DNA of 64,000 nucleotides from Erythrocercus mccallii (lineage: Eukaryota > Chordata > Aves > Passeriformes > Dicruridae). Below the pieces are notes generated by a model. The model searched no databases and was not told where the DNA came from. It saw only the letters and a program-made list of their open reading frames with translations. Position numbers and translations under genes: made by a program. The stretch lies in the NCBI GenBank assembly GCA_013397435.1, contig VZRG01000201.1:278540-342539 (forward strand). Direction: 5' to 3'. Within the stretch, counting starts at the first letter, position 1; every line of letters begins with the position of its first letter. This document shows positions 12,601-24,100 of this stretch, in pieces.

Positions 12601-14260
12601 GGACATCTGGCTCTGTGCCTGTAGGACTGTTCATCCAACAAGTAAGGATGTTCCAGGGATCTTGGCATGACTGTACCTGCATAGTGTCCTCTGCATTCAG
12701 CCCAGACCCATACTTCCCTGCCTCTGTCATACCTTAATGTTTCTGTCACAGCTGTCAATGGGAACTTCCTAGACAAGTCTAATGATTTCTCCCCACTTCT
12801 AGGCTGTCTGTAACTGTGGGGAGAACATTCACCTCTACAGGAGACAACTGTAAAGTTGTTTGCAAACTCCCTGCAGCACCTCAGAAGTTCCCAAACGCGA
12901 AAAAAGAAATTAGACCTGAAAGGTGAAAGGCTGGAGCCAGACTCAGAACTGGGACTTCAGCAGAACTTGCAGGATCCAGCCAGACTGGCCCCAGGAGAAG
13001 AGGCTGGGAAATTTATAGTCAGGATAGTTGTTGGCTCTGGGCATCAGGCCAATCTCATTATCTTGGACACAGTCAAAGAAGATGAACTCACAGAGTACAA
13101 ACCTTGCACTGCAAACCACTTATACAGCTCTGCTGTACTAATTACATCAGTATTGGTTTCCCTTTCAGCCTTAGCAATTGCTGGTCTTGCCTCATGTGGC
13201 ACCTGGAATTCAAACTCCTGCTCGCCTCCCACACCAGCCCTGCTGTTTAGTGACCTGCTCCCTGTTAACAGCCACTGTGCTCATGCCAGCAAGGCAGGTG
13301 TTTTGTTTTGGTGGTAGATGAAGTTATTTCCATATACAATTGACAAAGCGCTCCAAGATGAATGACAAGATGCTACATTTGATTATTGAGGCCAAACTCT
13401 GAACTGTTTTCCCAGGTTCCTTAACAGCTTTTCCTCATAAAGGGCTTGAAAACTTGATCAGATGAATAATTAAATCCACATCAAGAGGCCTGCACCAGTT
13501 CAGCCTACTCCTGCTAACAATGCTCTGGATCAGCACGTGGGGAAAGTCTCATAAAATGGGGTTTTTTTCCCATCAACTGCAGTTAAAAAAAAAGCTTTTT
13601 TTCAGCTGCCTGCTACATCCCTTTCTCTCTTCCCTGAATAGCCTTGTTCAGCTTCCAAGTCACAATATGACCAAAGAGAGAAACTGCTTTCTTTGCTTTC
13701 CCCACAGCCTCAGTAATTAAGGCCCACACATAAACATCTTTAGGCACATACATGCATCCATCTTTTTAGATAAAGGCTTGCACACTGTTAATTTTGTTGT
13801 TGAACTAGGCTTAGTACCATGAAAATTACCTCATGGATTAGGATTTAGAAATCACCGCATTATTGGTTTTATTTTAATTACCAGCACATGTGTTTGAAAT
13901 AATTTTTGTCAGAGTCCCAGGGCCATTTTAATGGTAGCTGGGCAAAAGAAATACAAAGCTTTCCAACACAATGGAAAAACAAAAGTTATGCTGATTGTCT
14001 TCAACAGAGGAGATATCCCTCTTAGTCATGTAACACTAATGCTTCTTGGGCTCTCTGGCATCCAGCTCCTGGTATTTGCTTAGGGTAGGTTCAAGTCTCT
14101 GCTGTGCACAAAGTCTAGCCACAGTATACACCCATCTGTCATGGGTTAAAAACAGCACAGTGCCTGCCCACTCATTAGCATCAGGGCTAAGTTAGCTGAT
14201 GGCAGCTGCTTTGGAGTGAAGTTGGAGTGCTGTCTCTGTAAGATAGAGCTCCAGACTGAC
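9608..14260. other. Unique non-coding DNA, several chance open frames
   Basis: The largest open frame is 12856-13317 (+, 153 codons). It has no recognisable domain and its upstream context gives no clear start or exon border. The part encoding SSAVLITSVLVSLSALAIAG would be hydrophobic, but this looks incidental. No RNA genes or named repeats are seen. Confidence 0.45.
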
Positions 14261-14293
14261 TTCAATGTTTATTCATTACAAATAAACATTGAA
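14261..14293. repeat. Perfect 13-bp inverted repeat, 7-base loop
   Basis: ttcaatgtttatt (14261-14273) is the exact reverse complement of aataaacattgaa (14281-14293), with cattaca between. An RNA from either strand would form a 13-bp A/U-rich hairpin. The arms are shorter than a microRNA precursor. Confidence 0.9.
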
Positions 14294-14929
14294 AATTATT
14301 TAAGGTGGTGGTTAAAACCTCTCTGGAACTTAAAATGAGCATGCAAGGTTTCTTTGTGGTCTGAGGAAAGAAAATCTTTTTCCGCTGACATCTTTAGATC
14401 AATGATTTCTGCCACTCTCCCAAGGACAGATAAGCACACACAGTCTACCATTAAAGTGTCTCAGCTTTGTTTTGTAATAAATATTGTAATAAAATTTCTA
14501 TTTCAGACGGGAGGCATTTGGTAAGCAAGGGTGAGGAACATTGATCTGAGCTACTTAGCTAATCAATATTTCTTTTGCATGCTTATCTGGAAACCTTTGA
14601 AGCTCCCAACTCCAACTCCATTTCACAATTACAGAAAGAAAGGTTAAGCTTGGATTTATTTTTATAAGCAACCTGATTAAGAAAAACTATTTTTTGCCTC
14701 TTTTTCAGGACTTGCAAAGTTCATAAAGCCACATCTAAGTAACATATTTGCATCTGAGAACTGCATTTCTTCTTGATGGCTCCATAAAGCAGCATGTTTG
14801 TAATGCAGATAACATTAATTACTTTAGGAACTGACAACATATTCCTGCATATTTTGCAAAACTGTGAAGTCTGTTGTGCTGAGTAGAAGGATGCAGTGTT
14901 TTAATGTGTTTTCACTATAGAGTGCTGGA

Positions 14930-15720
14930 TCACGAGGAAGCAAAGGAGACTTTCAGACAATGGGACAAAAAAAGGTCACAGGCCTGTGTATTCTTGGGAG
15001 TTTCAATGACCCCAATAGCAGCTGCCCAGTGAAGGGCAGTGGAGAATCCCAGTGATGCACTGGGGGAGTCCCTGAACCAAGAGAACCTCAAGAGGGGAGT
15101 GGAGAGACTCCCCAGGAGCCCACAGCTCAGCACCAGGAGACCCACGCAGGGCCAGGAATGACAGTGGTCAAACCCTCTCCCCATAAAAGAATCCCTTAGG
15201 AAGCACTGGAACCAGGAGCACTGCAGCACTTGGCAGGCAATAGGGCACTGTAGCTGAGCCAGCTCTGCCAGGGAGAGGTGGTGTCTAGAGGCAGAAATCC
15301 GTGTCCTCTCTCAGCTCTGCACCCACCACAACTGATGCAGCTGCAGAGGCAGAGCTCAGAGGGAACATGCTGCCATCCCAGTGCCAGCAGGAAGAGCCAG
15401 CAGATCAATTCCTGGCTCTGAACCTGGTGTTACCAGCAGAATTTGGGGTTTTTTTCATCATGGGTCTATCTACATGACACCAGGCCCACTGGAACAGATG
15501 TGGTACACCAATAGGGGGAAAACGAACTTTAGTGCAAAAGTGAGCAGGGCTGAACAAAAGAGATTTAATCTGGATTCGAAGGGGAAAAAAGGTAATATTA
15601 GGTTCACTAGGATAAACCTGTCTAGCAAGGTGTCACACAAATATTTGGGGGATGGTGTGAGAGTGAGGACCTTCAGGCTGCTCCAGGCTGTGCTGAGCAC
15701 ACTGGAACCCACTTGAAATA
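14930..15720. other. GC-richer block, possibly an unrecognised old repeat
   Basis: Base composition rises relative to both flanks, and overlapping short frames open on both strands (longest 15381-15716 plus, 14930-15229 minus). Phrases such as 'cctggctctgaacctgg' and 'ggatggtgtgagagtgagg' look repeat-like to me, but I cannot assign a family or find terminal repeats. No gene is called. Confidence 0.3.
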
Positions 15721-17984
15721 CCCCTGTAAGAATGTGCACAGCCCCTCAGCCATCGCCAGGGGCCTGGGGATGGAGATCCAGTGTCAGCAAACACATAGGG
15801 ATGATTCATGGTCTCAAATCAGGCTGTTAACAGGAAAGTAAAGACACACACACATTTTGATAAGGGCTCACTGAATTAGAAGTTTGGATTTAGCTGTCAA
15901 GGGGATGTCATGAGTTGACTTCATATTTCAACCCCATGGTATTTCCTGTGGACATGGCCAACCTGCTGCACTGAGGTACAACCCAACCACTGCATTGCTT
16001 TGGTTATTTCTCAGTGTCCATAGTGGTTTCAGGCCAATAGTGGAAATGAGAATAATTACAGGATGAGGTTGGGAAAGGTGAGGACAGTATGAGACCTCAT
16101 TCTTCACTTACATCAGTGAACTGCAGATAAAGTAGGTGAATTCGCAGTAATGCACTACCCATGGCCAAATTCAACCAACAGGACAACATAGCAGACAGAT
16201 TCCCTTTATTTTTCAAAGATATACTTGGATTTCAAGCCTTTAAATTTTGCAAGTTTCATAAAACTGACTAGTTCAAGCTTTTGTTGGCAGTTTATTTTTT
16301 TAGGTTGCTGCAGATGGCAATGCCTTTGATAAATTACCTTTTTTGAATTTCCTCCTAAGCTTTTTTCCTTTCAAAGCTCATTTCAGTACTAACAAGGAAC
16401 AAACAATGAATTTAAAACAGAGGGTTTTAAATAAAAAGAAAGTAAATGGCCACTACTACCTAGCTCTTCCAGGTCAAAATGGACAGTCAAGTAATATCAC
16501 TGTGATGCTACCTTTTTAAACTTTAGATAAACTTTAAGGAAGACTAATAAATGCATGCTTATCAAAAAACCATTAAGACAGGCATTTCTGAACAGGAAAG
16601 AAGTAATGAGTTTGAAATTATATCTTATTATTATTAAAAAAATCCATCCTTATTTGAGTGGGAAGGAAAAAATATTAATATTTTATGACCTAACTCTGTA
16701 AAAAAAATTTAAATGTTCTGAGTACTCTAACACTTCAAATAAAACTGCCTTTGTTCAACTATTTTGTGCTTCTCAGTGGTTAGGGAGCATCCACCATCTC
16801 TGTTTTACTGTAAGTTTTGTCATAAGCTACATTTCAGTGATATTACTTTAAAGCCCATAATTTACCTTCAGAAAAACTGAAGGTAACCTGAATCACAACA
16901 AAAAGGAAACAAAACAAAAATGTTGCAGCTATAACCTGAACATGGACAAACAGCCACTGGTCAGTTTCTCTTATGATATATACTCTCCAAAATGAAAAGG
17001 AATTCCCCAAATGTATATTTAAAGGAGGTCTAATTTTACTAAAAATTAAGGATCATTTGTATTGAAGTTTAAAGGAAAATAGAAGACCCACTCCAGAGGA
17101 TGTTAAATGATTCTTTTGTTTTTCATCTGAGGCAGAGTCTAAAGCTTCTTCTTCTAAATTTTGTATTTAGAACTAATAAAATATTGTCTTCAAAAAACCT
17201 GAAATACTATGCTCCAAACATACATTTAATTAATTAATATATAGATTTGAAATCAGTTACTTTTAGGTGAAAGTAAAAAAAATTGAAAATATTCTATTCT
17301 GAAAGAATCAGGACAGAGCATTAAAGGTTAGGAAAACGCATTCATTTGTGAGTCAGGGAATTGCTCCACAAAAATATATTTCTTCAAAATACTATAACAC
17401 AGCCATTTTCCTGCAGTAGATAGCTTCTGCTGATGATATCCAAACTGGCTGCAGTTCCTGTGTGTGATGAACTGTTTGCTCAGTTTGCTTATCTCCTTTG
17501 TACTCTCAGTCCTATTTGCAAGACACAGTTTGTCAGAATGATTCAGAAAGTGTCTCCTTCCCACCTTATACTTAAAAGCCCAGCATAAAAATACCCATTA
17601 AAACCCAAATAGTATTAATCTCTCACTTATATTCTGAATCCTAAAAGATAAAAAGAGGAAAGATGTAATTTACCCATTGTGTTCAATGTTGAGTTAATTA
17701 TATGTAATTATATATAAATCAAGAAACATTTGTCATTTTTTTCCCAAAAACACCTAGTGATTGAGACACCAGAAATCTTTAGACAACCTGTTTTCTACTT
17801 TGTGATTCATTTTTTTGTGCTAGTTTAAAGTTTTAAAGAGCGTCTAATCTTAAACACTGGAAATTCCTTTTGTTTGGATTTTGAATCCAGTAGGTCTTCC
17901 TTCTATAGATCCCAGTCATGTCAGCAAGCAGGTTGTTGCCTGTTCTTCTGGGTGGCCTGTTATACACTTGAAAACAGTTACTGA
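15721..17984. other. Unique AT-rich non-coding DNA
   Basis: No long open frame or named repeat is seen. A short perfect hairpin at 16862 is listed separately. The 17221-17245 stretch is a run of TTAATTAA-type sequence. Confidence 0.5.
16862..16886. repeat. 10-bp inverted repeat with A5 loop
   Basis: ttaccttcag (16862-16871) and ctgaaggtaa (16877-16886) are perfect reverse complements separated by five A. The minus-strand transcript would give the same stem with a U5 loop. No T-run follows that would make it a Pol III unit. Confidence 0.85.
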
Positions 17985-18125
17985 TTGTCCATCCAGTCTT
18001 CCCCTTTCAAGGCCAAGTAGTTATTATTTATTCAATTATTCCTTGTAGGTCTTGTTTTCCAGATTTCTAATTACCATATCTAAGTTTTCACCATTTCACC
18101 TCCTTCCTGCTGAAACCTGGGCTTT
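17985..18125 (-). repeat. Old, diverged CR1-type fragment
   Basis: The block 'ttattcaattattccttgtaggtcttgttttccagatttctaat' (about 18026-18072) follows the minus-strand CR1 segment that normally reads 'cattcctcataggtcatgttttctagacctttaatcat'. It is very diverged and both edges are uncertain. Confidence 0.5.
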
Positions 18126-18170
18126 GAGCTTCAGAATGCATGTCCCAGGTAGTTTCTTTCAAGTGTCTGA

Positions 18171-18350
18171 TACCAGCATTTCTTTTTTTTCTTCGTTTTG
18201 GTGTGGGTTGGGTGGGGGGTGAGGGCTGGTTTACTTATTAATGGGGTTTTTTTGGTTGGTGAGTGATTTGGGGGGGATTTTTCATTTTGTGGAGGTTTTT
18301 TGTGTGTGAGAAATGCTGGGTTTGTTGTGGTTTTTGTGGGGTTTCTTTTA
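18171..18350 (+). repeat. G/T-rich low-complexity block with G-quadruplex motif
   Basis: About 180 bp are almost free of C and A on the plus strand, with many T runs and G runs. At 18205-18225 four G-tracts (GGG, GGG, GGGGGG, GGG) are separated by loops TT, T and TGA, a canonical intramolecular quadruplex pattern. A further run of seven G lies near 18270. The minus-strand 125-codon frame across it, rich in T, P and K, is a translation of this low complexity and not a gene. Confidence 0.85.
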
Positions 18351-20909
18351 AACAGAATAATACTGTTGGATCTTATTAATGTCATCAAATTAGTGAAGGT
18401 ACTTTTCCCATATCTGCAAATTCTCTGAATTCCTCTGAAGTTTGTACATTGTTCTGAAAAAGATGTGTGTTTCAAACTCATACCACATGATCTGATATGA
18501 GACAACATCTAAAATCAAATCTCTCTTCCTATAACCTTCTTGATTTTGTTCCTCCAAGTGTATTTGTATTTGCAAGTTTTTTCCCACTTCGGGAGAAAAA
18601 TAAAATACGTTTAGAAAAACTGCACTAAAACCTTGCAAAAAATGTTCAAAGCTGCAAATGTATCTTGAAAAAAAAGCAGGCAAAGGAATCATACCCAAAT
18701 GTACTCATATCAAACACTTTTTATAAAGGATATACTTATTTGTGTGAAGAAAAAAAAAATTTCAAGTTCCATTAGGTTGCTATTAGAAACCTCACGCTAA
18801 AATAAAAAAAAGAGACAAAATTTCTGAACACTTTGTTAACATCTTAACATCTATTTAGGCAGAGGCATTTATAGAGATCGGAAGTTGAGAAATTTTTTCT
18901 TGTGAAGCAAATAATGGTGACAATGGCATTTTCTCCAAACTTTTGGAATAAGCTCTAGACAAATTAGAAAGAGAACGCTTTCCTGCATAAGGAGGTCTTA
19001 AATACAGTAACCTGGAGAGTCTTAAAATACTTTGGGGGAGATGGCAGAGATGTCAACACCCTTTTGTGCTTAGGAAATCAGACCTTCATCATATTTCAGC
19101 AGTAAATCAATGGTGATTTACCACTGGAACAACCTGAGAAGCACCACAGAGATTTCTTCACCACAAAACCATGTTTATGTTTATTTCCCATTAAAAGTAT
19201 GACTTAACTAAAAAAGAAAAATTAACAATAACTGTGGCAATTCTCTGGGCAGCAGTGGGTTACAGCCATGCTGAGGTTACTGCAGTCACCTTTCTGTCAT
19301 TTTTTCCTGCCATGGAGAGGACACTGGAGAGGTCCCACTCTTTGTGGGAGCTATTCTGAGGAAGCATGATCAGAATCCGGTGATCAACTTAATTTACAAT
19401 GAACTCACCTAAAATGAAAAGGCAGGCTGAACTAACAGAAAGAAAAATAATGCTTCATTTTTCAGCTCATCCCACTCTCACCTTTACCTGCTTTTCTAAG
19501 TAAGCAATTGATGTAAGGAAGGAAAAGTTTTCTGTCACTCCCTGGATAAGGATGAGGAAAACAAGACTTTGGTCTTGCTGGGAAATCACTGTGCTAAGGT
19601 GGTGTCATGTTTGTAACGTAGTCACAGACACAGCCCTGTGTTAACTCAGCTGGCAACATCACAGATGACAGGATCTGTACTCACCAAAACTGAAACTCTT
19701 CCAGCAGCTACCTTGCAACAGGAGCACAGCCTAAAGCCCCTCAGCTTTGGAGATGGGAATAGAGTGCAGAAATAATTTAACTCCAAAGCTGGAAAACTCT
19801 CCTTCCCACCAAATCACCAGTATAAATTAGGACTTGTTTAGAGAGGTTTCTTATTTCAGATTTTTCTGTTTGAGCTGTGGTTAGATATTATATGGTTCAT
19901 TTCACCAGCACATCAGTAGAAAAACGTCTCCTGAGCAAGCAAGGATGCCTGGCTCTCCTGGGGCAGGTATGGCCCTTGTCTCACCAGGGACAGCAGCACC
20001 ATCTGCTCACCAGTGCCAGGTCTCTCCCTAACTCATTAATGCACAAACAGAACATTAATGAAACTGATGTGTAAAAGTCTGGGGTAAAAGAGAAGGGAGG
20101 CAGCCCTAGGAGGCTGTAAATCACTCCCACCCTGCTGACCCGTGCACTGGATGGGATTTAATGCAGGGATCACCTCTCTGCAGGACCCTGATCCCACAGA
20201 CAGGAGTGATTTGTTGTCAGCATCCCGTTCTTTGGTGGAGGGCAGGACGGGGAGTAGCTATTTCAGGTTTGTAGATAAGGGAAGAGTGGTGAGGAAGCTG
20301 GAAACTGCCCCAGTGAGCTGGATTTGACCTCCATGTCTTGACAGTGGCATAGGAAGTGGTATTTTGCCTAGGCAATGTTTTAGGAGGCTATGGCTTAATT
20401 GCAGCTCAACTGAAAACAGAAAGCAGATTTTGTGTCAGTGGGAACTGTGCTGCTCAGAAACAGGGGCAAAGGCACAAGCTCTGGAAAAACAGGGATCAGC
20501 CATGTCACCCTGGGTATCCCAAAATTACCCTGTGTTCCCTTACCTGCAGTACTCTGTGCCTTCTCATTGTTAGAGGGAATTGTGTCAATATTTCAGAAAG
20601 ATTTATGCAGCCTAAGTCATTAACATTTGTGAAATACTCACGTAAACTGAACAAAGAACAACAGAAATGTCCTGAAGAAACTAAGTGGGGGCAGGTTTTG
20701 ACTGATATTCCTTCCACAAGGCTGATACCAGGCATTTAGGAATATGACTGATGCAGGATATTAAAATAACTGCTATATTAATGAAAATATATAAGGAACT
20801 GCAGAAGCAGAGCCATGAGGGACCCTTACAGGCACCAGCCCACCTTGAAACAGGTGCATTGATCATGCAAATTTACAGCAGTGACAGAACAGAATAATCT
20901 TTTTTACAG
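18351..20909. other. Unique non-coding DNA with a weak exon-like segment
   Basis: At 20184-20266 an 83-nt open segment (DPDPTDRSDLLSASRSLVEG at its start) lies between ctctctgcag and the donor gtttgt. It would enter in phase 0 and leave in phase 2, so it could precede the exon at 20910 but does not follow the phase-2 donor at 9607. It is left uncalled. The rest shows no RNA gene or named repeat. Confidence 0.4.
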
Positions 20910-21103
20910 GATTCTGGCTGAGAGACAAATTTTACATCAGGGAGAAATGAATATCCACAGAACTGCTGACCATGTAAGGTACAAGCTGGCATCTCTGGAA
21001 GAAAATCTGCAAGCATTTGTTGGCTTGCAGGCAGATATTGCCTCTGCTGCTGCTGCTCATTCTTTTGCCATGCAGTGGGAGATGATGAAGTTGCAGAGCC
21101 CAG
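20910..21103 (+). CDS. Putative internal coding exon (best in window)
   Basis: A 194-nt segment follows an acceptor (aatcttttttacag) and ends at CCCAG|gtaaag. The frame from 20911 is open throughout: one base completes an incoming codon, 64 codons follow, and one base is left over. The product has many charged residues in a helix-like pattern (HRTADHVRYKLASLEENLQA), then an alanine run from four GCT codons, then a segment ending MQWEMMKLQSP. It could form a coiled coil or helical bundle. I do not recognise the family. Splice sites, length and composition together make this the strongest coding candidate here. Confidence 0.5.
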
Positions 21104-24100
21104 GTAAAGAATTGTCACCTGGCTCTTCAGCAGGACAAGGGAGAAGTGCTGACCCTCAGAGATGTCCCAGGACCTGCAGATGGCAGAGTCCCAATGTGGA
21201 GGGGAGCATTTGTACCCTGGCTGTTCCCAGGTGAGCAGCACAGGGCAGGGTGTGGATCACAGCTCCTGAGTCTCCTGCCCACCCCACGGTGACATTACCA
21301 TTCCTGTCAGCATCTTTGCAGCCACACAGGAGAACTGTCAGGAATGTCAATTTTTCAGTGCAGCTGCAAGGAAAGGCTTTTGTTTTGTAAACACAATAAT
21401 CAGGTGTGTCAGGTTTGAGATTTTCCTTGAAACTTCTCCTTCACAGAAAATTCTGAACATTGCTGCCCACTGTAGTCTAATTCAGACTAAATACATTCCT
21501 TAGGTGAAATTTCCAAAGAAATGGGAATGCTGCTTGTCCATCAGTTCTGCCAGACAGTATGAGGCAAATTTAAAAACAAGTAAAAAACAAAACAAAACAA
21601 AAGAAACACAAACACACAAAAATTAAAGGGGTAATTTTCTTCTTTTGCAGAAAAGTCTAAGGGAATCACATAACTCTCATTCTACTGCATGAAAAAGATC
21701 TTTACAAGGATCCAAATGTCAGTGGAAGACAGAGATCTGCAACAACTCCAGCAGTCTTAATCCTCTTAAAAGGACTATGAAATCTAGGGTGCCAGAGGCA
21801 GGGGAGATGATCCTACAGAGAATGTGCTTTGCAGAGATTTTGGCAGTGAGACGTGGGAAGAAGCAAGGAAGAGGAAAGACAGAACATCCCTGTCCTCCAG
21901 CCATTACAGAAAGGAGAGTGTCAAATTGATTCGACATGAAGTACAAGTGGCATCTCTGTTTTACATTTTCTTAGAGCCAGGTCCAGAAATATCACCCAGG
22001 TGGATTCACAATTTTCTTACCCTTTCCACAGACTGCAGAGACTGCTTTCAAAGATGTCAGCTACCTGGACATTCTCCTTTGTAATACTCTGGCTTAGTAG
22101 CTGTCAGAGTCAGAAAAGGAACCGGAGTCCATTAGTTTTGCCAGTCTGACTATGGCTGTTAATTTTCTTCTTCTAGAAAGCAAATGCCTTGTTACTTTAT
22201 CAAACTGTTATGTCTCCAGACAGCTTAACTGCATATACAACTATATCCAATAAATGAGACAGATAATATGCACAAAGTAAAAAGTATAATCTACTAAACC
22301 AGCTGAAAAAACAGGTGATGAAAAGTTTCATGCCTCAGATTAACTGGTCTATGTTTATTAATTAATACGAAATATGATTAGCAATAACATAGAATGTAGA
22401 ATATTTTTCTGTTTTGCTTCTTAATTAGTACAATAAAATGTTAACTATGAAAGAAATTTATGTCCCAGCCTTATTACACTGGAATTTTCCACTGCTGTGT
22501 TGAACACTGAGAAAGAAAATGCTATGTTGTAATTCTGCCATGATCTATGTCCTGAATAATTCAAAAGGGATGTTCACTGTATGCCTGCAACTCTGATTAC
22601 AGTGAAAGACAGTGGCACTAGGCTGTCCACTGATTAAAGCATCTCCAGCACCTTATTTATAATTAGGGACCGGAAAAAAACAGTGCAGGAAAATGTATAA
22701 GTGTTCCTCAAATATCATAGAAAATGCTGAGGCTGTCAAGTGATAAATTACCAGACCTGTAATTCAATCTTAGCTTTCTAATGATCTCATCGATCAGTCA
22801 CATCTCAGGGCTGTGATTCATGATATCATCTGAATCCCGTCCTATAGAGTTATGGCTTTGTTATAAATCCCACATTACCCATTATCCTTACACTGAATAT
22901 ACTCTACCTTATTATAGTAGCACTCAACTGCCCTAATAGACTTGAGGGACTATTGGTTTTCCTATCAGGAATTCTGGTTCTCAAAGCATTACAGGTCAGC
23001 TAGGAGAATAAACTTTGAGCTGAGCATCTCTGCCTGACCTTAGGAAGGGGAGGATGAGATTCTGATTTGGGTGATAGCCTTGGCCTGGCAAAGAGCATGT
23101 GCAATTCCTTGCTCACACAGCTACACACACAACCTTGCCCAAGTCATTTGAGCAGCTGAAGAGCTCAAGGGTGTGGTTGTGTCCCCTGGTAGATTGAAGA
23201 GCAGAGGGCTCTGAGCCTGGTCCTGGTACTGGTGAGCAACATCCATGCAGGGCTGAGCGAACCCTCTGGTGTAGAAGGGGTCTGGCTGAGGCATCCCTGT
23301 TGCAGAAGCACCTTCATTGTGCCTGTCTTTGTTTATATGGGGAAGGTAGGGGTGGATCAGGCTCTTTGCTTCTTCTTTGGGAAAAAAGGTATACTGGTAT
23401 TAACAGTCCTTTTGCAAAGGGTGAGTTAACAAAATGCCTTAGAATTCCCAGTGGAATGGAGCCACCTGCAAACACTTCACCACTGTGCTGGCATTGACAG
23501 GGGGAATGTAGTCAGTTTAGGAGGAAAAAGAATGGTTCTCAGTGCTTTGGGGTTCATTGCACGATGCCAAAATGAGTCTGTGTACTCCAAAGTGGCCTAA
23601 ACTGGGGCTTAGCTAAGCAGGGCTCTGTGTCTGGGGGATCTGGAGAAGGGGCTCCTGAGACTTGTGGCTTCCTCCTTGCCAGGAGACAGTTCTGCTCCTC
23701 CTCCAAAACTCCCAATCTCTTGGCAATGCTGAGGGCAGTGGTGAATGAGCTGTTGACCCCTCAGGTATCCACAGTGCTACATGAGAGATGTGTTGACATT
23801 ACCCAGTGCCAGGGAGCAGTAGGAGTGGGGCTGCTCCAGGAGGGGCACAAGCCAGGAGACCATGCACAGGCAGACACTGTGCCTTCAGCAGCAGGGCACA
23901 GAGCCCCAGCCTCAGAGTGACACTACCTCGAACCAACAGCCCCAAGACTCAGGTCCAGGGTCCATCAGAGTGCAGTCAGCAGTAGCAGGATGTGGGGCTG
24001 GTGACAAACCACTTTGTCCCTTGTTCATTTCTGCCTCTTGAATGCCACCAGTCTCACCTTCTAACAAATTAACACACAACAGCATGGCCAAGGACCTTCT

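Noticed and set aside
12856..13317. 153-codon frame with a hydrophobic stretch, possible membrane protein
   Set aside because: No plausible start context, promoter or exon border, and no family resemblance. The hydrophobic part is short and isolated.
18131..18508. 125-codon minus-strand frame rich in T, P, N and K
   Set aside because: It is the translation of the G/T low-complexity block.
20184..20266. Exon before 20910
   Set aside because: Its exit phase fits 20910 but its entry phase does not follow 9607, and the donor gtttgt is weak.
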